A DNA stretch of 33,612 bases from NCBI GenBank assembly GCA_016235825.1, contig JACRIL010000048.1, positions 1 through 33,612 on the forward strand, given 5' to 3'. The DNA is from Planctomycetota bacterium. Its GTDB lineage: Bacteria > Planctomycetota > Phycisphaerae > SM23-33. The notes under the pieces are model-generated. The model was not told the DNA's origin. It was given only the letters and a program-made list of their open reading frames with translations, and ran no database searches. Shown in pieces: positions 23,333 through 31,963 of the stretch; position 1 is the first letter of the stretch, and every line of letters starts with the position of its first letter. Both the position numbers and the translations under genes were made by a program.

Positions 23333-23936
23333 AGTAAAAGGCAGATCGCTGTCAGAGAGCCTGTTCGGAAAGGCCAGACGGGCCGTTCTGTCGCTGCTCT
23401 ACAGCCACGTGGATGAGGCGTTTTACCTGCGCCAGATAGTCCGTGCCGCCTGCGCCGGACAGGGCGCGATTCAGCGCGAAGTCGGCCGGCTGACTGAGGC
23501 CGGCGTCATTTCCCGTTCCGTTCGCTTCAAACATGTGTATTACCAGGCCAATCCCGAGTGTCCCATTTTTCAGGAACTGAAAATTCTCATGGTCAAGACG
23601 GCAGGAGCGGCTGAAACGCTCCGCGATGCCTTGTCCGATCTTTCCGGTCGCATTATCGCGGCCTTTATCTACGGTTCCATGGCCCGCGGCGAGGAGAAGG
23701 CCCGGAGCGATGTGGACGTGATGGTTATCGGCAAGACGACCTTTGGCGATGTTGTCAAGGCCTTGCGGCCCGCCGAAGAAAAGATCGGCCGCGAAGTAAA
23801 TCCGACCGTATACCCGCCCGCCGAATTCAAGGCCAGGTTGGCGGCCAGACACCACTTTCTGACCTCGGTGCTCAACGAGCCTAAAATTTTTCTGATTGGA
23901 GATGAAAATGACCTTGCAGGACTGGCTGAAAAGTAG
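23325..23936 (+). CDS. Winged-helix/MNT nucleotidyltransferase fusion, candidate autoregulated antitoxin
   Basis: A 203-residue protein. Residues about 12-80 form a winged helix (AVLSLLYSHVDEAFYLRQIVRA, then GAIQREVGRLTEAGVISRS and a wing FKHVYYQAN). Residues 105-203 are a minimal nucleotidyltransferase: the G117-S118 helix in FIYGSMARGEE and the metal pair D129 and D131 in ARSDVDVMV. The third carboxylate is not obvious, since N159 stands where an acidic residue is expected. In MntA/HepT systems such enzymes AMPylate and silence the HEPN toxin. Its gene overlaps a HEPN gene by 29 bases. The fused DNA-binding domain and the operators over its own start suggest that it represses itself. No Shine-Dalgarno site is present. 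Confidence 0.87.
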   Translation: MGTVKGRSLSESLFGKARRAVLSLLYSHVDEAFYLRQIVRAACAGQGAIQREVGRLTEAGVISRSVRFKHVYYQANPECPIFQELKILMVKTAGAAETLRDALSDLSGRIIAAFIYGSMARGEEKARSDVDVMVIGKTTFGDVVKALRPAEEKIGREVNPTVYPPAEFKARLAARHHFLTSVLNEPKIFLIGDENDLAGLAEK

Positions 23937-24354
23937 TTGGCTGCTCGCGCATAAGAGCAGCCCGCAAGAGATCAAAGGTCTTCTGTCGGTAGCCAACCGC
24001 GATCTGGCCGACGCCCAAGTCAAAGGCATCAGCGTGGATGCCTGCTTTGCCCACGCGTATAATGCGGCACTCCAGAGCTCGCTGGCTGCGCTCGCCGCAG
24101 CCGGATACCGCGTATCCAGGGGTGAATCGCATCATCACCGGGCCTTTCAATCCCTTGCATATACAATAGGCGCAGATGGCGATCTTATTTCCAAACTGGA
24201 CAAATGCCGCAAGAAACGGAATGTCAGCGACTATGAGCGGGCGGGTACCGTATCAGACCAAGAGGCCGGAGAAATGATAAAGATAGCCAAGGCCCTTCTC
24301 GCCAAAGTGGAAGCGTGGCTGCGGAAAGAACATTCCACCATGCTGCAAACCTGA
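23908..24354 (+). CDS. HEPN-domain protein, partner of the MNT gene
   Basis: A 148-residue all-helical protein of the HEPN type. Residues 23-66 hold the first helix pair (LLSVANRDLADAQVKG, ACFAHAYNAALQSSLAAL); the loop motif comes at 101-112. That motif is RKKRNVSDYERA: R104 and N105 are present, but Y109 stands where the catalytic His of R-X4-H would be. The RxxRNxxDY form occurs in other HEPN families. GGAG six bases before ATG 23908 decides the start. In type VII toxin-antitoxin pairs HEPN is the RNase toxin; here the missing His makes an inactive or differently working protein possible. Confidence 0.82.
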   Translation: MTLQDWLKSSWLLAHKSSPQEIKGLLSVANRDLADAQVKGISVDACFAHAYNAALQSSLAALAAAGYRVSRGESHHHRAFQSLAYTIGADGDLISKLDKCRKKRNVSDYERAGTVSDQEAGEMIKIAKALLAKVEAWLRKEHSTMLQT

Positions 24355-24422
24355 TGCGGCCATAGATGCTGATTCATTCATTTGCCACATCGCGATCAAT
24401 TATGTGTGCGGATTTTCGCCGG

Positions 24423-26051
24423 CTATTTCCTTTTCGACTTTGCGGATTTATCGGCGGCGCTCTTTTTAGCCGGTTTGGCCTTGGCAGGTCTGGGCTTTGC
24501 TTTGGCGGCCTTGGCGCGGTGCGCCAGGCGATATTTTGGTTCGTCTTCTTCCGGCCTGATCTTGGGCGGGCGAATCCCCTTCATGTCCCGCCGGTCAAGC
24601 TCGTCGAAGACCTTTTTGAGAAACCGTATGCCGTCCTTCTGGACTTGGGGCCTTTTGCTGTCGACCATCTTGTGGGCCTCGTAGATGTCGTGCTGCAGTT
24701 CGTAATGGCTCAGCGAGCGGACATCCTGGACGTCCTTGTCGGTGAAGTAATAGCCGTAGACGCCGTCGCCCGCTTCCATTTTGGGCTTTGGCGGAGGCGG
24801 CATGGGCAGGCCTGCAACCTTCTGTTTGAGTTCGGCCAGCACCTTACGCGTGGACTCGATCTCGGCCTCGACCCAGTCGCGGTTGAACTTGCAGGTAACC
24901 GACGGAGGAGGAGGCCAGCGGCCGTCCGAATTGGCGCTGTTGGTCAGGTGGAACCAGAATTTCCCGACCATATCCTTGAACCGGGGATCCGCCTCGGCGA
25001 TCGGCTGGACCTGCTCCTTGTATTCGCGGCGGAGTTCCGAAACCAGCGGGTCGTACCGCTTGGCCTCGGGCGTGTTGCCCCAGACCGACGCGTACGTGCG
25101 GTGCCACGCGAAGCGGTCCTCGACGAAGAACGGCTCTTCGACCGCCTTTTCCTCGCAGGCCTCCTTAAAGGTTATCATCTGGCCGGCCTTTGAAAGCTCC
25201 GCGATGAACTCGTCCAGCAGGCGCGGGGCCTCCGGGTCGATGTCGAAACTCCGCGAGTAGTCGTTGTAGTGCTTGACGTAATAATATCCGGTCGTGCCGC
25301 AATATTCGGCGTCGTCAGCCATCACAACGGTTGAGCCTTCGTCCTTGGTGCCGGACCAGTAGATGATGTTTTCCATCAGGGCGTCGAGCGTAACATTGTT
25401 GCCCCGCAGATAGCCCAGGCACTTGCCGATGAGCCTGTCGCTGCGGCATATTCCGTGCAGGCCCGGCACGATGTCGCGGAAGGGCCTGTGCAGGAACTTG
25501 CAGTCGGGGTCCAGGTCGTACCAGGGCAGGTGGCCGCCCCAGCCGATGTCCGTCGAGCGATTCCGCTCCACCCAGCCGTAGTTCTTGTCGTTGCATATCA
25601 TGTACGACTCGAAGTCCAGCGTGAGATACTTGACCCCTGCGGCCCGGAAGGCCCGCGGCACGTATTGCATCCAGGTGCACTCGGGGTTCCAGAAGCTCTC
25701 GGGGCGGAAGCCCAGATGCTTCTCGCAGCTTCGCATGGCGAACTCGCAGGACCAGCGTCCGTCCTCTTCCGGTATGTTGGCCATCAGCGGATGGGAGTAG
25801 GGGGCGCCCATGAACTCGCACTGGCCCGACTTTACCGCGGCCTTAAGCTTTGCAAGCACGTCGGGCGTGATGGCGGCCATCTGGTCGATCGTGTAGCCGG
25901 ACGCCTCGAAGATGAAGCGGCTGTTCGGATGCTTCTTCATGAACGTGTCGAGGATGACCTCGTACGACGCCCGGATCACCCGCTCGTAGTTCTGCGGGAT
26001 CAGATACGCGTAATTCAGGTTCGCGTGGAAGATCGCGACGAACTTCTTCAT
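24423..26051 (-). CDS. Glycoside hydrolase family 57-like protein
   Basis: A 542-residue protein with the GH57 barrel layout: FVAIFHANLNY (region 1), GQCEFMGAPYSHPLMANIPEE (region 2), FWNPECTW with the candidate nucleophile E124 (region 3), and VVMADDAEYCG with candidate acid/base D246 or D247 (region 4). GH57 enzymes are alpha-amylases, 4-alpha-glucanotransferases or branching enzymes; no signal peptide is seen, so a cytosolic glycogen role is likely. A spacer rich in proline (LPMPPPPKPK) leads to a helical domain, and the last 40 residues are a Lys/Ala/Pro-rich basic tail. The start ATG has AAAGGATAAATCC in front. A promoter lies about 50 bases upstream. Confidence 0.87.
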   Translation of the reverse strand: MKKFVAIFHANLNYAYLIPQNYERVIRASYEVILDTFMKKHPNSRFIFEASGYTIDQMAAITPDVLAKLKAAVKSGQCEFMGAPYSHPLMANIPEEDGRWSCEFAMRSCEKHLGFRPESFWNPECTWMQYVPRAFRAAGVKYLTLDFESYMICNDKNYGWVERNRSTDIGWGGHLPWYDLDPDCKFLHRPFRDIVPGLHGICRSDRLIGKCLGYLRGNNVTLDALMENIIYWSGTKDEGSTVVMADDAEYCGTTGYYYVKHYNDYSRSFDIDPEAPRLLDEFIAELSKAGQMITFKEACEEKAVEEPFFVEDRFAWHRTYASVWGNTPEAKRYDPLVSELRREYKEQVQPIAEADPRFKDMVGKFWFHLTNSANSDGRWPPPPSVTCKFNRDWVEAEIESTRKVLAELKQKVAGLPMPPPPKPKMEAGDGVYGYYFTDKDVQDVRSLSHYELQHDIYEAHKMVDSKRPQVQKDGIRFLKKVFDELDRRDMKGIRPPKIRPEEDEPKYRLAHRAKAAKAKPRPAKAKPAKKSAADKSAKSKRK

Positions 26052-26366
26052 GGATTTATCCTTTCAGTCCGATGTGCAAATGCCGGTTCAGGCGTGCGAT
26101 TATACTGCGGCATCTTCGGCCAGGACAAGGCCGGATTTGCACCAATCGCAACCAATTACAGGAATTTTGTGGTACGGACGTCCGGCTTCTCCGAAACTGT
26201 GCGGACAACTCCTGCACGAATGGGAATATCGCGGACGGGAAGCCTGCGGCGAGCAACACGGATAACCATTATGCTCATGGACAAGCGAATCCACGCCACT
26301 TCTCAACTGGCCGAAAGAAATTAATCTTTTACCGGAGCGGCAAATCCTGTTCAGGAATTCTCCCTG
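26052..26366. other. Intergenic stretch upstream of GH57
   Basis: About 315 bases between the end of the HEAT-repeat gene and the GH57 start. It contains the GH57 promoter at 26099-26128; short open frames here look accidental. No RNA gene or long palindrome was seen. Confidence 0.5.
26099..26128 (-). promoter_or_regulatory. Probable promoter of the GH57 gene
   Basis: On the minus strand TTGTCC (26128-26123) is 18 bases from TATAAT (26104-26099), 48 bases before the GH57 ATG. Confidence 0.45.
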
Positions 26367-27896
26367 CTATTTAATCTGCTGGATGACGGCCTTGAGGGCC
26401 TGTTCCTGCTGCTTGTATGCCTTGATTATATACCAGCTTGCCGCCGCGACCTGTTCCGGGCGATATCTGTGCGGGCGGATCAATATGGGATGGAAAACAT
26501 CCTCGATGGCCTTGTCGCCATATTTGCCCAGAGCCAGAGCGGCGTCCACCGCCAGGCCTTCATGCGGGCTGGCCAGAAGCGGCCTGATAATGTCGCAGAC
26601 AGCCGGATTTTGGGCGTGGATTATGCCGGCGCTCACGGCCCGGACCTTCGTGGATATGTTTTCCGAAAGGTTTTTCTTGAGGCCCGCCAGCGCCGCCGGC
26701 GTGCCGAGATTGGCCAATATGGTCGTGGCGTTGGCGACCCGAATGTGTTCTTTCGTCATCTCGGTGGTCGGCGCGATCGAATTGACATATTTAAGGAGAG
26801 TCGGCGTGTAGTAGTCGGCCTTGGCGCCGAGTTGGGTCACGTCCTTTTCGATCTTGTCCAGGACATAGTCAATCACAATAAGGTGTCCGAGCGACAACGC
26901 CTCCCATGCGGCGTCGGCCGCGGCCTTGCCGCCCGCGGGCCGGGACAGATCGAACCGGGCCAACAACTGTATGATCTGATCTTTATCTTTGGCCAGCTCC
27001 TCCATTTGAGGCTTCGCGTCGGGCATGTTCGACAGCGTCTCCAGCAGCGACACCCTGAACCTCACCAATTGTGAAGCCTGCATCGCCTGGAGGAGTGTCT
27101 GGGCCGGGCTGGAGCCGACCTGCGAGTAGGTTATGTAGGCCTTCACCCGCAGCCAGTCGGGGAACTCGCCCCGGGCGATGTAATCGGCCACCTGGGCCGC
27201 TCCGGTTATTTTCTGCTCGCTGATCTGGTCGAGAATCAGCGTCAGGATTTCCGGCTTGGTGCTGGGATTCAGCAGGATGTCCCGCAGCTTGCCGATCTGG
27301 TCCTTGTCGCCCATGCCGAACAGGGTCATCCTTGCCATGCACGAGACCACCTTGTTGTCATCTTCATTGGTCCTGTCGATGGCCGTGGGTATCGGCAGGT
27401 CGGCCAGTTTTCGCAGGATGGGTTCGGCGGTCTGGCCCTGCCCGGCCAGCACCAGCGCCTTGGCGGCGATGCACTTTATGTTGTTGTCGTCGATCTGCAG
27501 CGCCTCGACGAGCTGCTGGTTGGAGATGAGCTTGCCGTTGATCATCTGGACGAGGGCCTCGGCCCGGATGGTCCTCTCGGTCTCCGACTTGACGCGCTCC
27601 CACAGAACCGGCCCGCATTCAGGAGTCGGCGTCTGGCCTGCCGTTATCACGCCCAACATCCTGAGATTGCGGTTGCCGCTGCGCGTCAGGGCTATCCAAA
27701 GCGGCATGAGGTCCTTGTCCTGCAGGGCCTTGAGTGCGATGAGGGTTTCCTCCACCTTGGCCGAATCGTTGACGGCCCCGGCCAGATATTTGGACGCAAT
27801 GGTAGGCGAGTCGTCGACCGGCGGCCGGGCGGGGCTCTGGGCCGCAGCGGCGGTTGCGGCGGCCAGCAACGCAAATAATATGGCAAACCTGGACAA
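26367..27896 (-). CDS. Exported HEAT-repeat protein of unknown function
   Basis: A 509-residue protein. Residues 1-20 are a signal peptide (MSRFAILFALLAAATAAAAQ), so it is exported. The rest is a run of helical pairs of HEAT type, for example LIALKALQDKDLMPLWIALTRS, LVEALQIDDNNIKCIAAKALVLAGQG and GLAVDAALALGKYGDKAIEDVF. The start is TTG at 27896, chosen because GGGAGG lies nine bases before it and the signal peptide begins there. It is the second gene of a pair: six bases separate it from the SGNH hydrolase stop. Such repeats bind partners, but none can be named. Confidence 0.83.
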   Translation of the reverse strand: MSRFAILFALLAAATAAAAQSPARPPVDDSPTIASKYLAGAVNDSAKVEETLIALKALQDKDLMPLWIALTRSGNRNLRMLGVITAGQTPTPECGPVLWERVKSETERTIRAEALVQMINGKLISNQQLVEALQIDDNNIKCIAAKALVLAGQGQTAEPILRKLADLPIPTAIDRTNEDDNKVVSCMARMTLFGMGDKDQIGKLRDILLNPSTKPEILTLILDQISEQKITGAAQVADYIARGEFPDWLRVKAYITYSQVGSSPAQTLLQAMQASQLVRFRVSLLETLSNMPDAKPQMEELAKDKDQIIQLLARFDLSRPAGGKAAADAAWEALSLGHLIVIDYVLDKIEKDVTQLGAKADYYTPTLLKYVNSIAPTTEMTKEHIRVANATTILANLGTPAALAGLKKNLSENISTKVRAVSAGIIHAQNPAVCDIIRPLLASPHEGLAVDAALALGKYGDKAIEDVFHPILIRPHRYRPEQVAAASWYIIKAYKQQEQALKAVIQQIK

Positions 27897-27902
27897 TGTA
27901 TG

Positions 27903-28493
27903 TTACCTCCCGGGCAACTGCCGGATCGCGTGGGCGACCGCGGCGGCCAGTAACCGATATCCTTCGTCCGTCAGATGAACCCCGTCGGGGCCTATAAGTT
28001 TTTCGGTCCCGCCGGCGACTGTTCTTTCGTGAAGATCGTTTATTTTTATGCCGGCCGGCCTGATTATTTCCATGGCCGCGCCATTATATGCCTCGACGTC
28101 GCTCTGACGCCTGTGAAATGAAAAATCTTTTCTGGCGGCATGCCGGGAATCGATCACCGGCGTGCTGGCCGCCCAGATCAGCCGCATCCCGATCCGGTCC
28201 AGACGCTGTACTATCCGCGCGAGATTGGCCTTGTAGTCCGGCAGCGGAATGTTGCACTGGTCCGCGCCGGCCTTGAGACGCTTGATGTCGTGCAGCCCGC
28301 AGTTGAAATGCACGACGACTGCGCTCGCGGCGGCGAGATAACCGTCCAGGGCAGCCAAAAGCTGGCCGCTGTCGCCGGCGTTGCCCTCGTTGTGGACCAC
28401 GTCAAATTCGCCGGCCAGCATGTCCGCCACGTGCGGCGCGTAGCCCAGCGAGATCGAGTCGCCGATTATCAGGATTTTGGGCCTTGGGACCAT
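27903..28493 (-). CDS. SGNH/GDSL-family hydrolase
   Basis: A 196-residue esterase-type enzyme. The catalytic serine S13 is in ILIIGDSISLG (block I). NEGNAGDS supplies the block II glycine, FNCGLHDI replaces the usual GxND block III, and D170 and H173 in DGVHLTDEGY complete the triad (block V). SGNH enzymes remove acyl or acetyl groups from sugars, lipids or cell-wall polymers. No signal peptide precedes the ATG at 28493, so it is probably cytosolic. An upstream in-frame extension shows no conserved features. It leads the pair with the HEAT-repeat gene and is divergent from recR. Confidence 0.87.
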   Translation of the reverse strand: MVPRPKILIIGDSISLGYAPHVADMLAGEFDVVHNEGNAGDSGQLLAALDGYLAAASAVVVHFNCGLHDIKRLKAGADQCNIPLPDYKANLARIVQRLDRIGMRLIWAASTPVIDSRHAARKDFSFHRRQSDVEAYNGAAMEIIRPAGIKINDLHERTVAGGTEKLIGPDGVHLTDEGYRLLAAAVAHAIRQLPGR

Positions 28494-28656
28494 TGCAGTC
28501 AAATCTTCCTGTTCCGGATAGGATTCCCGGATTTTGACCGATTTGGCGTTCCTATTCAAGACCTGACTGTTGCCGACTTCGGCGACTCGTCTCCGATTGT
28601 GCCGGATCGGGGATGGCGGGCGGCGGGAATCGGCGGTAAAATGCTCCAGGAATAAC

Positions 28657-29256
28657 ATGCCGAAATACAGTCAGACGATAGAGCGGTTGATCGAGGAGTT
28701 CGGGCGCCTGCCGGGGATCGGCGCGCGTTCGGCCGAGCGGCTGGCGTTCCATGTTCTCAAGTCGCCCGACGACCAGGCGTTCGCGCTTGCACAGGCGATC
28801 CGGGACGTCAAGGAGAAGGTCCGGCCATGCCCGGTCTGCTTCAACATCGCCGAGGGTCAGTTGTGCCAGATATGCGCCGACGCCCGGCGGGACAAGTCGA
28901 TCATCGCGGTCGTCGAGCAGCCCAAGGACCTGCTGGCCCTGGAATCGACGGGGGCCTATCGCGGCGTGTATCACGTTTTAATGGGGCACATCGCGCCGCT
29001 GGAGGACATCGGGGCAGAGGACCTGACCATCGGCCCGCTGCTGGAGCGCGTCAAGGCGGGCGGCGTCAAGGAGATAATCCTGGCGACCAACCCGACGGTC
29101 GCCGGCGACGGGACGGCCCTTCACATAATGGCTCTGCTGGCCGGCAGCGGCGCGAAGGTTACTCGCCTGGCTCGCGGCCTGCCCACCGGCGGACAGATCG
29201 AATACGCCAACAAGTCCATCCTCTCCGACGCCATAAACGAGCGGAAAGAACTGTAA
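28657..29256 (+). CDS. recR: Recombination mediator RecR
   Basis: The 199-residue product matches RecR in full. It has the N-terminal helix-hairpin-helix (IEEFGRLPGIGARSAERLAFHVL), then a four-cysteine zinc finger (C58, C61, C70, C73), then the TOPRIM domain (IIAVVEQPKDLLALE to ILATNPTVAGDGTALHI), and the C-terminal GLPTGGQIEYANKSILSDAI segment. With RecO it loads RecA on SSB-coated single strands during gap repair. CAGGAATAAC precedes the ATG at 28657. The usual dnaX and ybaB neighbours are absent here. Confidence 0.97.
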   Translation: MPKYSQTIERLIEEFGRLPGIGARSAERLAFHVLKSPDDQAFALAQAIRDVKEKVRPCPVCFNIAEGQLCQICADARRDKSIIAVVEQPKDLLALESTGAYRGVYHVLMGHIAPLEDIGAEDLTIGPLLERVKAGGVKEIILATNPTVAGDGTALHIMALLAGSGAKVTRLARGLPTGGQIEYANKSILSDAINERKEL

Positions 29257-29492
29257 CATGTCCAATTCACGATGGTTACATCACACTCATCGTACGGTTC
29301 GCTCCCCGATAAACACGAAACTTTCCCGTCCATCCCGATTTGCATGTCTAGCAAAGCACTTGTCGCAACTTTTTAAGGCTTTGTCGAGCCATTTCTATCC
29401 CATATTGAGCGGGATCATCAATGGTACGGCTTTGTTTCTGGCTCTTTGGAAAAAAAGTTTTCTTGTACTCGTCGTATGAACGGAACTCTTTT

Positions 29493-30815
29493 TTATTCAT
29501 CTTTATCTGTCGCATTGCCTTCTCCTTCTGACTCTAACCGGTAATAATTGGCCAAGAAACCATGGTTCAGTTTCGGATCAAAGTAGTGTTTTCGTTTTAT
29601 CCAGATGAATCCATCACCTTTGGAAATCACAGCCACATCAATAGGGCCACCGACAGTCTCGGAATCCATGGACATTTTACGCTTGAACGACGTCAGATTC
29701 ACCAGTGATTCTGCCATACCTGCAAGTTCATCCTTAGGGAGAATTGCCACAGCGTCTATAACTGGCCTGACATGATATGTTTTCCGGTACATATCTGTTC
29801 GATTTTGTAGGTCTTCCAACAATTTACTGCATGAATCCTTGAGTTTCTTGGTTAAGTCGGACCTTTTCTTGGCTGCGACGGCGGACAGCACATTTACGAT
29901 TTCGTCAGGAAGGTTGTCAAACAATTTTTTGAGAAAATTTTGGAGAAAAAGTTTATAGTCTGGATCGATACCTTCCATGAAAGTATGGACCATCTCACTT
30001 TGAGCAAATGGCACAATTGTGGCAGAATTGGTGTCCGTGATCTTCAGAGTGTCTCGAGTTAGGTGCCGCAACTGTCCGTCAAGAAAACCATCAACAAAAA
30101 ACTGAACGAGCGAGGGGAAATGCTCGTTTTCACCGTAACCCGCAATCACAACACCTGAAACAGGGCCAGTAAATTGATCTTTCAGAAAAAGATTGGCTGC
30201 CAGTTGATGAAGCTTCTCTTCCGACTCTTTTGCAAGATGGAGCTTTTCAAAAACTTTCTGTTTCTGTTCTTCCACAACCTTCTTTTGCTTTTCAACAACT
30301 TCTTTCTCCGTCAGTTTGTTAAAGCACGGCAACTTCTTGGCCTCATGGTAAAATTTCCAGGCATCGGTGATTTCGCTTGTAGTGAGTCGTCGTATTTGGG
30401 CAACTGTAGCCTTCTCTTTGTTAAACAGTTTTTTAACCTTCTTATCGATCTCGTTGCATATCCAGCCAAAGAAGTTAGTGATGGTTCTAACAACATATCG
30501 TTCCTGTTCTTCCTTTGAAAACAAACCCGACTGTGGAGCCAGAAACCTTAGAAAATCGCCGACATATTCATCGAGTATTGGAAACTGCTTTTTCCCGAGA
30601 TGTTTGCGATACTCCTTGATGATGGTTTCCCAAGGAACACCGGAGAAATCCGCTAGTCCGTAGACCATGATGCCAACAGGATGATACTTCGAGAGCATAA
30701 AGAGTTTGTTGACGCTGTTGTAAATCTTGTCTCCACCTGGATGAGGCAAGGTAACTGCACTGTCTGCAGCTAAGGCTATTGCGCCCTTGTTCATTATCGC
30801 TATTTCAGCGGTCAT
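29493..30815 (-). CDS. Uncharacterised protein with proteasome-beta-like Ntn-hydrolase N-terminus
   Basis: A 440-residue protein of low GC. Its start, MTAEIAIMNKGAIALAADS, reads like a proteasome beta or HslV subunit. After removal of Met the Thr would be residue 1, and D17 and a lysine in VNKLFML (residue 36 by that count) fall where the proteasome has D17 and K33. Later blocks also fit the fold: GIMVYGLADF, VVIAGYGENEHFPSLVQFFVDG and GGPIDVAVISKGDGFIWIKRK. Between them about 130 residues (80-215) are helical and coiled-coil-like (EKEVVEKQKKVVEEQKQKVFEK), an insertion absent from proteasomes. GAGGAC precedes the ATG; an extended -10 promoter lies upstream. It stands alone between recR and pyrB. 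Function unknown; a self-processing peptidase is inference. Confidence 0.6.
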   Translation of the reverse strand: MTAEIAIMNKGAIALAADSAVTLPHPGGDKIYNSVNKLFMLSKYHPVGIMVYGLADFSGVPWETIIKEYRKHLGKKQFPILDEYVGDFLRFLAPQSGLFSKEEQERYVVRTITNFFGWICNEIDKKVKKLFNKEKATVAQIRRLTTSEITDAWKFYHEAKKLPCFNKLTEKEVVEKQKKVVEEQKQKVFEKLHLAKESEEKLHQLAANLFLKDQFTGPVSGVVIAGYGENEHFPSLVQFFVDGFLDGQLRHLTRDTLKITDTNSATIVPFAQSEMVHTFMEGIDPDYKLFLQNFLKKLFDNLPDEIVNVLSAVAAKKRSDLTKKLKDSCSKLLEDLQNRTDMYRKTYHVRPVIDAVAILPKDELAGMAESLVNLTSFKRKMSMDSETVGGPIDVAVISKGDGFIWIKRKHYFDPKLNHGFLANYYRLESEGEGNATDKDE

Positions 30816-30871
30816 TGTGTCCTCGATGTAATAGCCCAGAAGTTTACCATAACACTATTTCTCTCATAGAG

Positions 30872-30880
30872 ATTATACCA
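30872..30880 (-). promoter_or_regulatory. Extended -10 promoter of the Ntn-like gene
   Basis: On the minus strand TGGTATAAT (30880-30872) gives a TG-N-TATAAT extended -10 element, 57 bases before the ATG. A TTGACA further upstream is 28 bases away, too far to be its -35 box. Confidence 0.45.
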
Positions 30881-30964
30881 GCATCATCTCTGTATCTGCT
30901 GAGGCTGTCAATAGTTTCTTCAACTGGGATGATGCGGCGGCATAATCCGTCAAGTTGGAGAAAA

Positions 30965-31963
30965 TTACTTTTCAGCCGCCTGGCTGACGAGGTAGAGCAC
31001 GGCCATCCGGACGGCAAGGCCGTTTGTAACCTGCTGAAGGATGCAGGAATTCGGCCCATCGGCGACCTCGGTTGTGATCTCAAGGCCGCGGTTGATCGGC
31101 CCGGGGTGCATCACCAGGATGTTCTTTTTGCAGCGTTTTAGGCGTGCGGCGTTCAGGCCGTACATGTTGGCGTATTCCCGCATCGACGGGAAGGCCGCGC
31201 CGGCGCCCGTAAACCGCTCGAACTGTATCCGCAGCATGTTCACGACATCAACCTGCGGCAGGATTTCGTCGAGGTCGTGGCTGATCGAGCAGCCCATTTC
31301 CTTGATCGCCGGCGGGACCAGCGTCGGCGGGCCGACCACGACAACCTCCGCGCCGAGCTTTTGCAGCCCGATGATGTTGCTGCGGGCCACGCGCGAGTGG
31401 GCGATGTCGCCAACGATGGCGGCCTTCAGCCCCTTGACCCGGCCCAGCCGCTGGCGGATCGTGAAAATGTCCAGCAGCCCCTGCGTGGGATGCTCGTGCG
31501 AGCCGTCGCCGGCGTTGACGATCGAGCTTTTGACCTTCCGTGCGATAACGTGCGGCGCGCCCGACTGGCCGTGCCGGATCACGAATATGTCCACGCCCAT
31601 CGCCTCGATGTTCCGCACGGTGTCCAGCGTCGTCTCGCCCTTGGCCACGCTGGAGCCTTTTGAGGTGAACAAAATCGTATCGGCCGACATCCTGCTGGCC
31701 GCAAGCTCGAAGCTCATCCTCGTCCGCGTGGAATCCTCGAAGAACAGCAGCCCCACCACCTTGCCCCGCAGCGCGGGCACCTTCTTGATCGAGCGGGTGG
31801 AGACCTCCTTGAAGCTCTCGGCCGTGTCCAGGATGTGGACGATCTGTCGCTCGGACAATTCGTCCAGGCCCAGCAGGTCCTTGCGGGTCCAGACAAACTG
31901 TCCGTCCTCGCCGGCTTCTACCGGTGCGCTACTTCGAGCAGATGAAAACTCCCTCTTGGCCAT
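30965..31963 (-). CDS. pyrB: Aspartate carbamoyltransferase, catalytic chain
   Basis: The 332-residue product catalyses carbamoyl phosphate plus aspartate to carbamoyl aspartate in pyrimidine synthesis. Carbamoyl-phosphate binding is seen in FFEDSTRTRMSFE (S78-T79-R80-T81-R82) and in HEHPTQGLLD; IRHGQSGAPH and MHPGPINRGLEI complete the active-site set. A leading 24-residue extension (MAKREFSSARSSAPVEAGEDGQFV) precedes the first conserved segment. The ATG lies inside the end of pyrR, 35 bases before its stop, with AAGGAAAACG upstream, so the two are translationally coupled. No pyrI or pyrC follows. Confidence 0.97.
   Translation of the reverse strand: MAKREFSSARSSAPVEAGEDGQFVWTRKDLLGLDELSERQIVHILDTAESFKEVSTRSIKKVPALRGKVVGLLFFEDSTRTRMSFELAASRMSADTILFTSKGSSVAKGETTLDTVRNIEAMGVDIFVIRHGQSGAPHVIARKVKSSIVNAGDGSHEHPTQGLLDIFTIRQRLGRVKGLKAAIVGDIAHSRVARSNIIGLQKLGAEVVVVGPPTLVPPAIKEMGCSISHDLDEILPQVDVVNMLRIQFERFTGAGAAFPSMREYANMYGLNAARLKRCKKNILVMHPGPINRGLEITTEVADGPNSCILQQVTNGLAVRMAVLYLVSQAAEK

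Noticed and set aside
29258..29479. 73-codon plus-strand frame after recR
   Set aside because: No ribosome site, overlaps the low-GC convergent intergenic stretch, and its hydrophobic end is probably due to AT-rich composition.
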